A stretch of DNA of 9,429 bases, taken from positions 1-9,429 of the forward strand of contig JAJRQS010000282.1 of NCBI GenBank assembly GCA_024280135.1. The letters run 5' to 3'. The translations under genes and the position numbers were made by a program. The notes below the pieces were generated by a model, which was not told where the DNA came from, did no database searches, and was given only the letters and a program-made list of their open reading frames with translations. Positions 1 to 6,268 of this stretch are shown piece after piece (position 1 is the stretch's first letter; every line of letters begins with the position of its first letter). The stretch comes from Bacteroidota bacterium. GTDB lineage: Bacteria > Bacteroidota > Bacteroidia > Chitinophagales > Saprospiraceae.

Positions 1-69
1 ACATTCTCTTCAACTCAAAGGTTCCTAATTGGGTTGGTTTTGAAAATAGGAGGAATCAGGGGAGCCTAT

Positions 70-109
70 TACTCTTAACAAAATCCTAAATACCCGACGA
101 TACTCTTAA
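70..109. repeat. Pair of TACTCTTAA direct repeats upstream of the small lipoprotein gene
   Basis: The 9-mer TACTCTTAA occurs at 70-78 and again at 101-109. The copies are in the same orientation and 31 bp apart start to start, about three helical turns. Both lie upstream of the candidate -7 element at 148-155, so they could be a tandem regulator site. The repeat is short and AT-rich, and chance is a real alternative. Nothing else in bases 1-177 looks like a gene on either strand. Confidence 0.25.
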
Positions 110-147
110 ATTGGTGTTAAAGCTAAGAAATAGAGAAGGTTAGCCCT

Positions 148-155
148 TACATTTG
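148..155 (+). promoter_or_regulatory. Candidate Bacteroidota -7 promoter element
   Basis: TACATTTG matches the Bacteroidota primary sigma -7 consensus TAnnTTTG exactly. It ends 22 nt before the ATG at 178, which would give a short leader of roughly 15-17 nt. No clear -33 TTTG lies 19-21 nt upstream; the closest TTG (111-113) is too far away. The call therefore rests on the -7 element and its position. Confidence 0.5.
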
Positions 156-177
156 TGGGAAACCAAACTCAATAGCC

Positions 178-723
178 ATGAAAAATTATGCATTACTTAT
201 ATTAATAGGCTTGATGACTAGCTTGGGACTCAGCTCCTGCTCCAATAACATGTCCGTATTTAGCAAGACCCTATATGAAGAAAATAATTGGTCGGACAGT
301 GAATTGAGTAATATTCAATTTTACTTATCGGAAGATATTATTCTGCGTCGATCTCTCGAAAAAGGGGAAACTGTTATTTCCTCTGGCAAGATCAAAATCA
401 TTAATGGACAAAAGGTAGAAGAAATCATTTTCGAAAGAGGGACGCCAGGTGTATTTATCAAAAGAAAAAAAGACAATCACTTTGCAGTGTCCTTTGAAGA
501 TGGAGATAAGCATTTAGTCTTTGGCCCAAATAATTCTTCAGATGGAAAATATGCACTACTAGCCATTAAATGGAAGGGAAGAAAAGGCATTATCACTTAT
601 GATGATAAAAAATGGAAAACCTATAATAATGGTCATGTCGCCAAATTATTAATTGACCTAAAGAAAATCAATCAAGTATCCGTGAAGAAACGGAAAGTAG
701 GTGGACGAAAAGTAGGTAATTAG
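178..723 (+). CDS. Conserved Bacteroidota lipoprotein of unknown function
   Basis: A 181-residue predicted lipoprotein. Residues 1-20 form a short signal peptide with a hydrophobic core, ending in a lipobox LSSC with the lipidated cysteine at position 21. The mature part starts SNNM, with no acidic surface-export tag. The middle (about 41-110) holds a strand-rich region with the pieces IQFYLSEDIILRR, SGKIKIINGQKVEE, GTPGVF and AVSFEDG. From memory these recur in small uncharacterised Bacteroidota lipoproteins, so I regard it as a known but unnamed family. The C-terminus (about 170-181) is strongly basic, with KVGG and KVGN repeats. It is the only + strand gene here and probably monocistronic: it has its own -7 element and is closed by the terminator at 741-778. 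ATG 178 is the only start that gives a normal signal peptide. The function is unknown. Confidence 0.85.
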   Translation: MKNYALLILIGLMTSLGLSSCSNNMSVFSKTLYEENNWSDSELSNIQFYLSEDIILRRSLEKGETVISSGKIKIINGQKVEEIIFERGTPGVFIKRKKDNHFAVSFEDGDKHLVFGPNNSSDGKYALLAIKWKGRKGIITYDDKKWKTYNNGHVAKLLIDLKKINQVSVKKRKVGGRKVGN

Positions 724-740
724 GGAAATTTCATGGGCAA

Positions 741-778
741 AAAAAAAGCCACCCAATAGGTGGCTTTTTCTTTTTTTT
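741..778. terminator. Bidirectional intrinsic terminator between convergent genes
   Basis: A perfect 6-bp GC-rich stem (GCCACC at 748-753 pairing with GGTGGC at 759-764) closes a 5-nt loop, CAATA. Seven A's (741-747) lie on the left and a T-rich tract (765-778) on the right. The flanking A and T runs extend the stem and give a U-tract in both directions. It can thus end the + strand lipoprotein transcript and the - strand porP transcript. The stop codon of the porP-like gene (777-779) falls at the edge of the T-tract, so the structure partly overlaps the end of that gene. Confidence 0.85.
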
Positions 779-1835
779 AAAAGTTCGGGCAATAGACTCC
801 CCGTCTTTCAGGGCCACAAATCTTATAGGCCAAAGAGAATTCAAAAGCTCCATTGGAGCGAGTTGCTTGTCTTAATAGAGAGGTATTAATATCATAACTG
901 AATCCTAAAGAAAACTGGTCATAATCAAAACGAGTTGTTAAGATTAATGCATCCATGTGGGTTTTCTTTTCTAGTTTATTAGCGAGTCTAGCCCAAAGAC
1001 CAAATTGAACCGCTTGGTAAAACTGTTTATTATCTCCTAAGACAAATTTGACGTTTGTTCCTCCATTTATTTCTTTACTGGGTCCTTGAAAAAAGGCTAC
1101 AATCTTAGGACTTAGTCCAATCCTATCACTTACCATGAATTCTCCACCTGCATGCCCAGAGATACGAGAGTACATAGATACTCTGCCATCTGCATCAAAA
1201 GAGACATTTGAGCGATTGATGTGGTGGTAAGATCCTCCAATATGAAAGTTAGTCATGTCATCAAACACAGAGAACCATAATACGCCGGCCCCTACATCTA
1301 CAAAACCAAATTGATCGCGTGTCCAGTTTTCATAACTAGGAATACCTTCGTCAAACCCTCCTTCACCATTATACTGATTACCCCATTGAGCCTTCGTAAA
1401 ATCTACATTTCTTTGAGAATATCCTCCCTCAGCCCCTACTACAAAATAATGTGCTTTACTTCTATATCCACCCATTTTTTTACTGTATGAACCAGATAGT
1501 CTTGCTTGCATCGTACCAAAGCCCAAAGAACCTGCTTGGTCTCTCCACAATGTAATCCCAGCTCCAAAATAGTCGCTTCTACCGACAGGTATTTTTTGGT
1601 CGTAAGACACTGAAAAAGTAGAAAAGGCATTCCCTTTTAAAATACTAGCCCATTGATTTCTGTAATTTCCGCTGACTCTACCGCTACAATTCATGACTCC
1701 TGTGAAAGCAGGATTCAAGTTAAGAGGAGAAAGGTAAAATTGAGAAAAGTGGATATCCTGTGCTTGAGCCGTTAAGCCAAAAGCCATCAGAAAGACAAAA
1801 AGGCCGATTTTTTGTGTTAGTCTTGTAATCATCAT
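777..1835 (-). CDS. PorP/SprF family type IX secretion-associated outer membrane protein
   Basis: A 352-residue protein, the usual size for PorP/SprF, the family that helps secrete or anchor large surface proteins through type IX secretion. Counting from ATG 1835, residues 1-26 form a Sec signal peptide ending AQAQ. The family signature follows at once: FSQFY-x-SPLxLNPAFTG at 30-46. Many alternating beta-strands then predict an outer-membrane barrel, and the C-terminus carries the family-typical VYCPNF ending. The start at 1835 (or the next codon, 1832) is preferred because it gives a normal signal peptide. An in-frame ATG at 1877 would add 14 residues before the hydrophobic core. Members are often encoded beside a giant adhesin with a type B C-terminal signal; no such partner is in this window, so the client is unknown. 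I leave the symbol blank because genomes carry many paralogues. Confidence 0.9.
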   Translation of the reverse strand: MMITRLTQKIGLFVFLMAFGLTAQAQDIHFSQFYLSPLNLNPAFTGVMNCSGRVSGNYRNQWASILKGNAFSTFSVSYDQKIPVGRSDYFGAGITLWRDQAGSLGFGTMQARLSGSYSKKMGGYRSKAHYFVVGAEGGYSQRNVDFTKAQWGNQYNGEGGFDEGIPSYENWTRDQFGFVDVGAGVLWFSVFDDMTNFHIGGSYHHINRSNVSFDADGRVSMYSRISGHAGGEFMVSDRIGLSPKIVAFFQGPSKEINGGTNVKFVLGDNKQFYQAVQFGLWARLANKLEKKTHMDALILTTRFDYDQFSLGFSYDINTSLLRQATRSNGAFEFSLAYKICGPERRGVYCPNF

Positions 1836-2012
1836 CTTAATTAAATTAAAGTGCGGTTTAGCATTTAGAAGATACATTCAATAGGGAAATTGCTGTTTCA
1901 AAACGAAATTCATCTCTGCTTTATTCTAAAAACAGAAAAAAAGACCGTTCTCCTAAGGTGCTAAGTTAGTTATTTTTTTTCTTTTACGCTTAGATTTCTT
2001 CGTAAAAAAAAC

Positions 2013-2429
2013 TTAATCATCCTTTATCGGCCACGTACAGCCATGTTCTTTTACTAAAAAATCATCTAAATAATCTGCTTTCGCCAAATGTTCTTTGATA
2101 ATAGCCCCTCCTGTTTCTAAGGAAAAATACTTATCATATGCCGTCCAACTCAACACAATCATCCGATTTCTTACGGACAAACGTATTCTGTCTGGCTCAT
2201 TATTTTGCGAAAGCAAAAAAGTTAATAATTTATTGGAAGGTTCATCTGAAAGAGAACAGAGAATAGCATCACCAAATATAAATCCCGTGTCCTTATTGTA
2301 GGCAATCGTAATCTGTACACTACCATTTTGTAGCTCCCACAAATTTGATGCCACATAGGTATTCTCTTCAGCATATCCAAGTGATGCCAAAATGATATTA
2401 ATTGTATTTCTAATGCCTGATTTTTTCAT
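2013..2429 (-). CDS. Small YbjN / type III secretion chaperone-like protein
   Basis: A 138-residue cytoplasmic protein with no signal peptide or membrane segment. The order of parts resembles YbjN and CesT-like chaperone folds: an N-terminal helix (1-20), strands with WELQNGSVQITIAY (31-44) and GDAILC (53-58), a helix SNKLLTFLLSQNN (65-77), two strands RIRLSV and RMIVLSW (81-95), and a final helix ending KADYLDDFL (117-125). The family is inferred from pattern, not from a search. The ATG follows the stop of the upstream gene directly (TAG then ATG, no gap), so the two are probably translationally coupled. The second half aligns by eye with residues 111-177 of that neighbour. YbjN-like proteins are small cytoplasmic factors of poorly defined role, so I give no specific function. 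Confidence 0.75.
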   Translation of the reverse strand: MKKSGIRNTINIILASLGYAEENTYVASNLWELQNGSVQITIAYNKDTGFIFGDAILCSLSDEPSNKLLTFLLSQNNEPDRIRLSVRNRMIVLSWTAYDKYFSLETGGAIIKEHLAKADYLDDFLVKEHGCTWPIKDD

Positions 2430-3740
2430 CTATCTTGGGGTGAAGTTAATCTCTGCTATCATCTCTAAATATCGTTTATAAAATAATGGGCGATTCTCAT
2501 ACTCCAACAATTCTATCGGCGCTTTTGCATACGGAAAACTATTTTCATACTGTTTCAGTATTTTTTTTATTTCTTTTTTGACTGTGGCTGGAAATTTCTT
2601 ACTGATATTAAAAGAAACATCAACCATTCCGATATTCTTAAAATATTCGGGATCCCGTATTCGATAGTATAACAAAAACAAAGCCTTACAAGGAGGTGGT
2701 ACCGAAAAATTAAACAACAAATAACCTACTATAAAATCAACGATGGCTTCCGCATAGTGAAACGCCTCTTGTTCAACATACCAATCGAGTGTGGGTAGCT
2801 CTGAAAATATCGTGTCTCTTATTTGTGCGGAACGAATCACTGGATTAAACCCAAAAGTAGCGTCTGTCACATACAACTCCTCCATCATTCTTTCTTTCGG
2901 AATTTGTAATATTAAGTCAAATACATTAAGAATTTCCTCATTGATAGTATTCGGATCATTGGACTGCCCCGAAAAAGCTAACCTATCGATCTTCTCTAGG
3001 TAATCCATCAGCAACCCTTCTGGTTTAATCAAAAAGTCAACTTTATAGGCTGCTGCTAAAAGTAAATACCGCAATGCACTCGGATATTTTTTTGTATCAA
3101 TTGGTCCTACATCCTTTATGGTCAATACCTTCCGCAAAAGATCTGTGATGAATTGATAACTCACCAATTTTCTTTCACGCGGTTGCATTTTTTTGGAAGA
3201 AGGATTCATCAAACCGAATTTACTATAGATCAAATCATCCTTCTTATCTGCAGTTAGAGCTATCTCCTTTAGGGTATAATATAACTTATAAGGCGAGGTC
3301 ACCTGAACCAAAGAATGGGAGACCAAAAGCAATTGTTTCTTGTTCAGTGTGTATTTACAAAATTTAAGATTGTAATTCTCTGTCAATAAATCTAATAATA
3401 ATTCATCAGGGTATTCTTCTTCCGATGCCATCAAAGCTTGGATGAAGATATTTTTGGACGTAATCGTTCCTCTGATACTTTTTGAGCCTTGAATGATTTC
3501 AAATTGCAATGCACCTTGATCAGATGTAACGAAGACATTCTTTCCACCTTCATTTTTTAAATACTCAAAAAAACGTCTGTATGCTGAAAAGCGTTTTCCT
3601 TCATCAAATAGCCCAATGGACTCGTCCCAAATGTCATATTTTTCTGGTGTCTTAAAAGCATCGCTAAATCGTCCAAATGCATAAGCATTAAAAACATTGG
3701 ACGCTGGGGGCTTCTGCCTAAACTTTTTAAACCAACTCAT
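2430..3740 (-). CDS. Uncharacterised 436-residue protein with an N-terminal YbjN-like domain
   Basis: A soluble protein of 436 residues with no signal peptide; the first ten residues are basic (MSWFKKFRQK). Residues 52-177 have the same pattern as the small gene after it: helix, strands ALQFEIIQG and IRGTI, helix PDELLLDLLTENYN (111-124), strands around KQLLLVS (135-141), then KLYYTLKEIALTADKKDDL (152-170). I read this as a YbjN / type III chaperone-like domain. Residues about 185-436 are mostly helical and match no family I recognise; hydrophobic runs such as YLLLAAAYKVDFLI (225-238) look like buried helices rather than membrane spans. It has a candidate promoter in the gap after porD and abuts the next gene, so the two probably form a two-gene transcription unit. 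It is a real gene on length and codon pattern, but its function is unknown. Confidence 0.8.
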   Translation of the reverse strand: MSWFKKFRQKPPASNVFNAYAFGRFSDAFKTPEKYDIWDESIGLFDEGKRFSAYRRFFEYLKNEGGKNVFVTSDQGALQFEIIQGSKSIRGTITSKNIFIQALMASEEEYPDELLLDLLTENYNLKFCKYTLNKKQLLLVSHSLVQVTSPYKLYYTLKEIALTADKKDDLIYSKFGLMNPSSKKMQPRERKLVSYQFITDLLRKVLTIKDVGPIDTKKYPSALRYLLLAAAYKVDFLIKPEGLLMDYLEKIDRLAFSGQSNDPNTINEEILNVFDLILQIPKERMMEELYVTDATFGFNPVIRSAQIRDTIFSELPTLDWYVEQEAFHYAEAIVDFIVGYLLFNFSVPPPCKALFLLYYRIRDPEYFKNIGMVDVSFNISKKFPATVKKEIKKILKQYENSFPYAKAPIELLEYENRPLFYKRYLEMIAEINFTPR

Positions 3741-3759
3741 TTATGGAATCATTTGGCAG

Positions 3760-3767
3760 CAAATATA
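3760..3767 (-). promoter_or_regulatory. Candidate Bacteroidota -7 promoter element for the YbjN-like gene pair
   Basis: On the - strand TATATTTG matches TAnnTTTG exactly. It ends 19 nt before the ATG at 3740, close to the spacing of the -7 element before the gene at 178. It lies in the 39-nt gap after the porD stop, where no terminator is visible, so the pair may be read both from here and by run-through from the upstream operon. No convincing -33 TTTG is present. Confidence 0.5.
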
Positions 3768-3779
3768 AAGAAATTAAGA

Positions 3780-4667
3780 CTAACGTCCATTTACAGCTCG
3801 ATACTTTCGGGCTTTTGTGGGATCTATTTTGGACATGATGGTAACAAACTTTGACTTCTGATTGGAGGGTGCTTGTTTGAAGATTTCGACTAGTTCCGTT
3901 GTTTTAGAATTGGCAAAAATCTGTAGAATAAAAGCATTCAAAAAATCTTTATTCACTTGATTTATTTTTTCCAGAGCAGTCATAATTTTATTCCTTCCTG
4001 TTTCAGGGTTATCGACCATTACATCTAACCCTTGTCGATGATACTCGTACATTGCTTTTCTAAAAGGAATGGATCGTGGATTCGTGATACTTTCAAATAT
4101 TTGGAAACGATTGTTCTTTTTTGAAGTATTCCATCCTGCGCTTTTGGGAGCAATATTAACTATGTTTCCAGCTTCTTGATAGTAGATTGTGCCTCCATTT
4201 TGAGCAAAAGAGTCATAGTCTAAACCTAAAATAATGTGGACATAAAAAGCAAGTACTTGGCTCAATTCATCTGTATATCCATTTTTGGTGTATTGAATCG
4301 GCTGAAACTCTTGATAAGAAAATTCTAATTCTTTGTCCAAATGCGAAAACATAACCGTTTCTTGGCTTGACCCATAGATGGGTCTAGAAGATTTTATGGC
4401 CAAATCCGCTCTAAATCTATTATCTCCCAGTTCATCTGTGATTGTTATTTGAAAACTACATTTGATACGCTCTTCATCTTCAAAAAAGTCCTCTGTCCAT
4501 TTCTGTCCGTTCAAAAAATCTTCTACGGATTGTTCTAAGGTCTTGAAGACCTTCGGGTCCGTTGTTTGTAATTTTGGGGTAGCTACTTTTGCTGTCGCTT
4601 TCAATTCTTGCGCCTGTAACGCTAAGGAGGAGCAGAAAAAAAGAATCAAAAAATAATATCCTTTCAT
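3780..4667 (-). CDS. porD: PorD / DUF4835 family periplasmic protein linked to type IX secretion
   Basis: A 295-residue protein with a Sec signal peptide (hydrophobic core about 4-17, cleavage near LQAQ at 17-20, then ELKA). DUF4835 landmarks follow: VFKTLEQSVEDFLNGQKWT (40-58), ERIKCSF (66-72), SSRPIYGSS (93-101), FSYQEFQPI (116-124), the motif AFYVHIILGLDYDSF (140-154), then GWNTSKKNNRF (178-188) and FRKAMYEYHRQGLDVM (202-217). The family is restricted to Bacteroidota and is often named PorD in type IX secretion annotation, though its mechanism is not established. It starts 21 nt after coaBC with no promoter in the gap, so it is probably the last gene of the bamD operon. Length matches the family, and no key segment is missing. 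Confidence 0.9.
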   Translation of the reverse strand: MKGYYFLILFFCSSLALQAQELKATAKVATPKLQTTDPKVFKTLEQSVEDFLNGQKWTEDFFEDEERIKCSFQITITDELGDNRFRADLAIKSSRPIYGSSQETVMFSHLDKELEFSYQEFQPIQYTKNGYTDELSQVLAFYVHIILGLDYDSFAQNGGTIYYQEAGNIVNIAPKSAGWNTSKKNNRFQIFESITNPRSIPFRKAMYEYHRQGLDVMVDNPETGRNKIMTALEKINQVNKDFLNAFILQIFANSKTTELVEIFKQAPSNQKSKFVTIMSKIDPTKARKYRAVNGR

Positions 4668-4688
4668 TGTTTTACTTTTGTGATCGGT

Positions 4689-5888
4689 TTAAATATTTTC
4701 GATGGCATCTAAGATATCATCAGCAACATCAAGCTTGCTTTTTAACTGAAATTCTTGGGTTTTATTGCCTTCAAAAACAAGTGTAATCTTATTTGTATCG
4801 TGATTAAACCCTGCCCCTTTATCCTTTAAAGAGTTGAGCACGATAAAATCAAAGCCCTTTTTTGTTAATTTACGAGTAGCATTTTCGACAGGATTCTCGG
4901 TTTCTAGCGCGAAGCCGATTAAAACTTGATCTTTCTTTTTTAGTTGACCCAGTGTCGCTGCGATATCCGGGTTTTTAACTAATTCAATGGTCATTTCCTC
5001 GATACCCTTCTTCTTTTTGATTTTTTCCTTTGCAGTATGTTTGGGTCTAAAGTCTGCGACAGCGGCTGCCATTATTGCGACATCTGCTTGCGCAAAGTGT
5101 TTTTTAGCTGCCTCAAACATTTCTAAAGCAGAGGTCACTGGAATTATTTCAATAGCTGGGTGGTCTATTTTTAGTTTGGTAGGGCCCAAGATTAACTTTA
5201 CTTGCCCGCCTCTTGCCACTACTTTTTCCGCAAGGGCCTTGCCCATTTTACCTGAAGAATAATTCCCAATAAAGCGTACAGGGTCAATAGCCTCGAAAGT
5301 TGGCCCAGCCGTAATAAGTACTGTTTTGCCCGTAAGGGACTGTTCCTTACGGAAAAAATCAATGAGCTCCTTTAATAGATTTTCGGGTTCAGCCATCCGA
5401 CCTTTGCCGACTAGTCCGCTTGCTAATTCTCCAGATTCTGGTTCTATCAACTTGTTTCCATAGCTCAAAACTTTTTGGATATTTCCTTGAGTAGAAGGGT
5501 GGGTCCACATATCCAAATCCATACCCGGTGCAATGAACACAGGGCACCTAGCGGAAAGATAAACCGCATTCAAAATGTTGTCACAAATACCGTTTGCCAT
5601 CTTTGCAAGAGTATTAGCCGTAGCTGGAGCAATAATCATAGCATCCGCCCAAAGCCCAAGTTCGACATGGTTGCTCCATTCATCTCCATCTGCAATCCCT
5701 GTAATTACGGGGTTTTTAGCGAGCGTGGAAAGGGTCAAAGGGCTAATGAAGGCTGTTGCGCTTTGGGTCATCACGACTTTGACTGTTGCACCTGACTTGA
5801 TTAATAGGCGAACAAAAAAAGCCGCCTTATAGGCGGCAATACTCCCCGTAATACCAAGTATTATCTTCTTTCCGGCAAGTGTATTCAT
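4689..5888 (-). CDS. coaBC: Bifunctional phosphopantothenoylcysteine decarboxylase / phosphopantothenate-cysteine ligase
   Basis: CoaBC (Dfp) makes 4'-phosphopantetheine for coenzyme A in two cytoplasmic steps. The CoaB part joins phosphopantothenate to cysteine using CTP, and the CoaC part decarboxylates the product using FMN. From ATG 5888 the protein is 399 residues, the usual length. CoaC part (about 5-180): GITGSIAAYKA (12-22), the catalytic histidine in SNHVELG (H74), APATANTLAK (87-96) and GICDN (100-104). CoaB part (about 187-399): ITAGPTFEAIDPVRFIGNYSSGKMG spans 192-216, AAAVADFRP 274-282, and the binding lysine K289 in KEKIKK. An in-frame TTG at 5909 would add seven residues; the ATG is preferred. 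The flap cysteine of E. coli CoaC is replaced here by serine (S157 in LASGLVGKGRM). It lies 41 nt after rpoZ and 21 nt before porD. Confidence 0.97.
   Translation of the reverse strand: MNTLAGKKIILGITGSIAAYKAAFFVRLLIKSGATVKVVMTQSATAFISPLTLSTLAKNPVITGIADGDEWSNHVELGLWADAMIIAPATANTLAKMANGICDNILNAVYLSARCPVFIAPGMDLDMWTHPSTQGNIQKVLSYGNKLIEPESGELASGLVGKGRMAEPENLLKELIDFFRKEQSLTGKTVLITAGPTFEAIDPVRFIGNYSSGKMGKALAEKVVARGGQVKLILGPTKLKIDHPAIEIIPVTSALEMFEAAKKHFAQADVAIMAAAVADFRPKHTAKEKIKKKKGIEEMTIELVKNPDIAATLGQLKKKDQVLIGFALETENPVENATRKLTKKGFDFIVLNSLKDKGAGFNHDTNKITLVFEGNKTQEFQLKSKLDVADDILDAIENI
5814..5837 (-). terminator. Terminator-like hairpin inside the start of coaBC
   Basis: On the - strand GCCGCC (5837-5832), loop TATAA and GGCGGC (5826-5821) form a perfect 6-bp GC stem, followed directly by seven T's (5820-5814). 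It has the form of an intrinsic terminator in the sense direction, about 50 nt inside the gene, and encodes IAAYKAAFF of the conserved CoaC motif. Translating ribosomes would normally prevent it folding. Whether it acts as a polarity-type checkpoint or is a by-product of the protein motif cannot be told from sequence. Confidence 0.35.
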
Positions 5889-5902
5889 TACTTTTATTTG
5901 GC

Positions 5903-5920
5903 TGAACAATTAATTATTCA
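5903..5920. repeat. Near-perfect 18-bp palindrome between rpoZ and coaBC
   Basis: TGAACAATTAATTATTCA is a palindrome with one mismatched pair (C5907 against A5916), centred on AATTAATT. It lies in the 41-nt gap between the rpoZ stop and the preferred coaBC ATG. It could be a repressor site, or an AT-rich coincidence. No -7 element accompanies it. Confidence 0.3.
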
Positions 5921-5929
5921 ACGAGAAAT

Positions 5930-6268
5930 TTAATATTCTGGTTGACTTTCTTCAGCATATTTGTGCGAAAGCTTATCCTCCATAAATTCACTCAAAGCAA
6001 TTACGGCAGGATTAGGGATACGCTCGTAGAATCTTGAAATTTCGATTTGTTCTTTATTTTCTTGAACTTCCTCTATGGTGTCATAGGTCTCTTCAAACTC
6101 TCTAAGTTTACGACTCAACTCTTCCTTGAGATCCATATTAAGTTGCTTAGAACGCTTTGAGGCAATCGCTAGAGACTCATAAATATTTCCCGTTTTCGCC
6201 ATAATAGCTTTGACATTTCTGGCCTTAGCAATCGGATCAATGTGTTGAACTTTTGATTTAATATCCAT
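5930..6268 (-). CDS. rpoZ: DNA-directed RNA polymerase subunit omega (Bacteroidota type)
   Basis: A 112-residue omega/Rpb6 family protein, which helps assemble and stabilise RNA polymerase by holding the beta-prime subunit. The omega core appears as TGNIYESLAIASKRSKQL at 26-43, matching the family helix with the conserved aromatic and basic residues (Y30, K38, R39). The second family motif is NPAVIALSEFMEDKL at 86-100. Between them lies an acidic coiled stretch (about 46-75), typical of the longer Bacteroidota form. The ATG (6266-6268) lies inside the end of bamD, with an 11-nt overlap that includes the bamD TAA, so its translation is probably coupled to bamD. No -7 element precedes it, and it would be transcribed with bamD. 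Confidence 0.88.
   Translation of the reverse strand: MDIKSKVQHIDPIAKARNVKAIMAKTGNIYESLAIASKRSKQLNMDLKEELSRKLREFEETYDTIEEVQENKEQIEISRFYERIPNPAVIALSEFMEDKLSHKYAEESQPEY

Noticed and set aside
1890..1920. Possible promoter for the porP-like gene (- strand TCGTTTTG with a T-rich stretch about 21 nt upstream)
   Set aside because: It breaks the TA of the consensus and has no true TTTG at -33. A promoter probably exists in this gap, but I cannot place it.
1982..2007. Inverted repeat TTTTACG / CGTAAAA after the small YbjN-like gene
   Set aside because: The stem is mostly A-T with a 13-nt loop region, and it is followed by an A-run rather than a T-run in the direction of transcription, so it is not a convincing terminator.
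4673..4680. A + strand TACTTTTG matching the -7 consensus between coaBC and porD
   Set aside because: It points away from both genes and no + strand gene follows. It shows that the 8-mer alone can occur by chance.
4987..5262. Open frames on the + strand inside coaBC (also 5475-5795 and 5575-5832)
   Set aside because: They lie antisense within a strongly recognised CoaBC coding region and their translations match no family; they are shadows.
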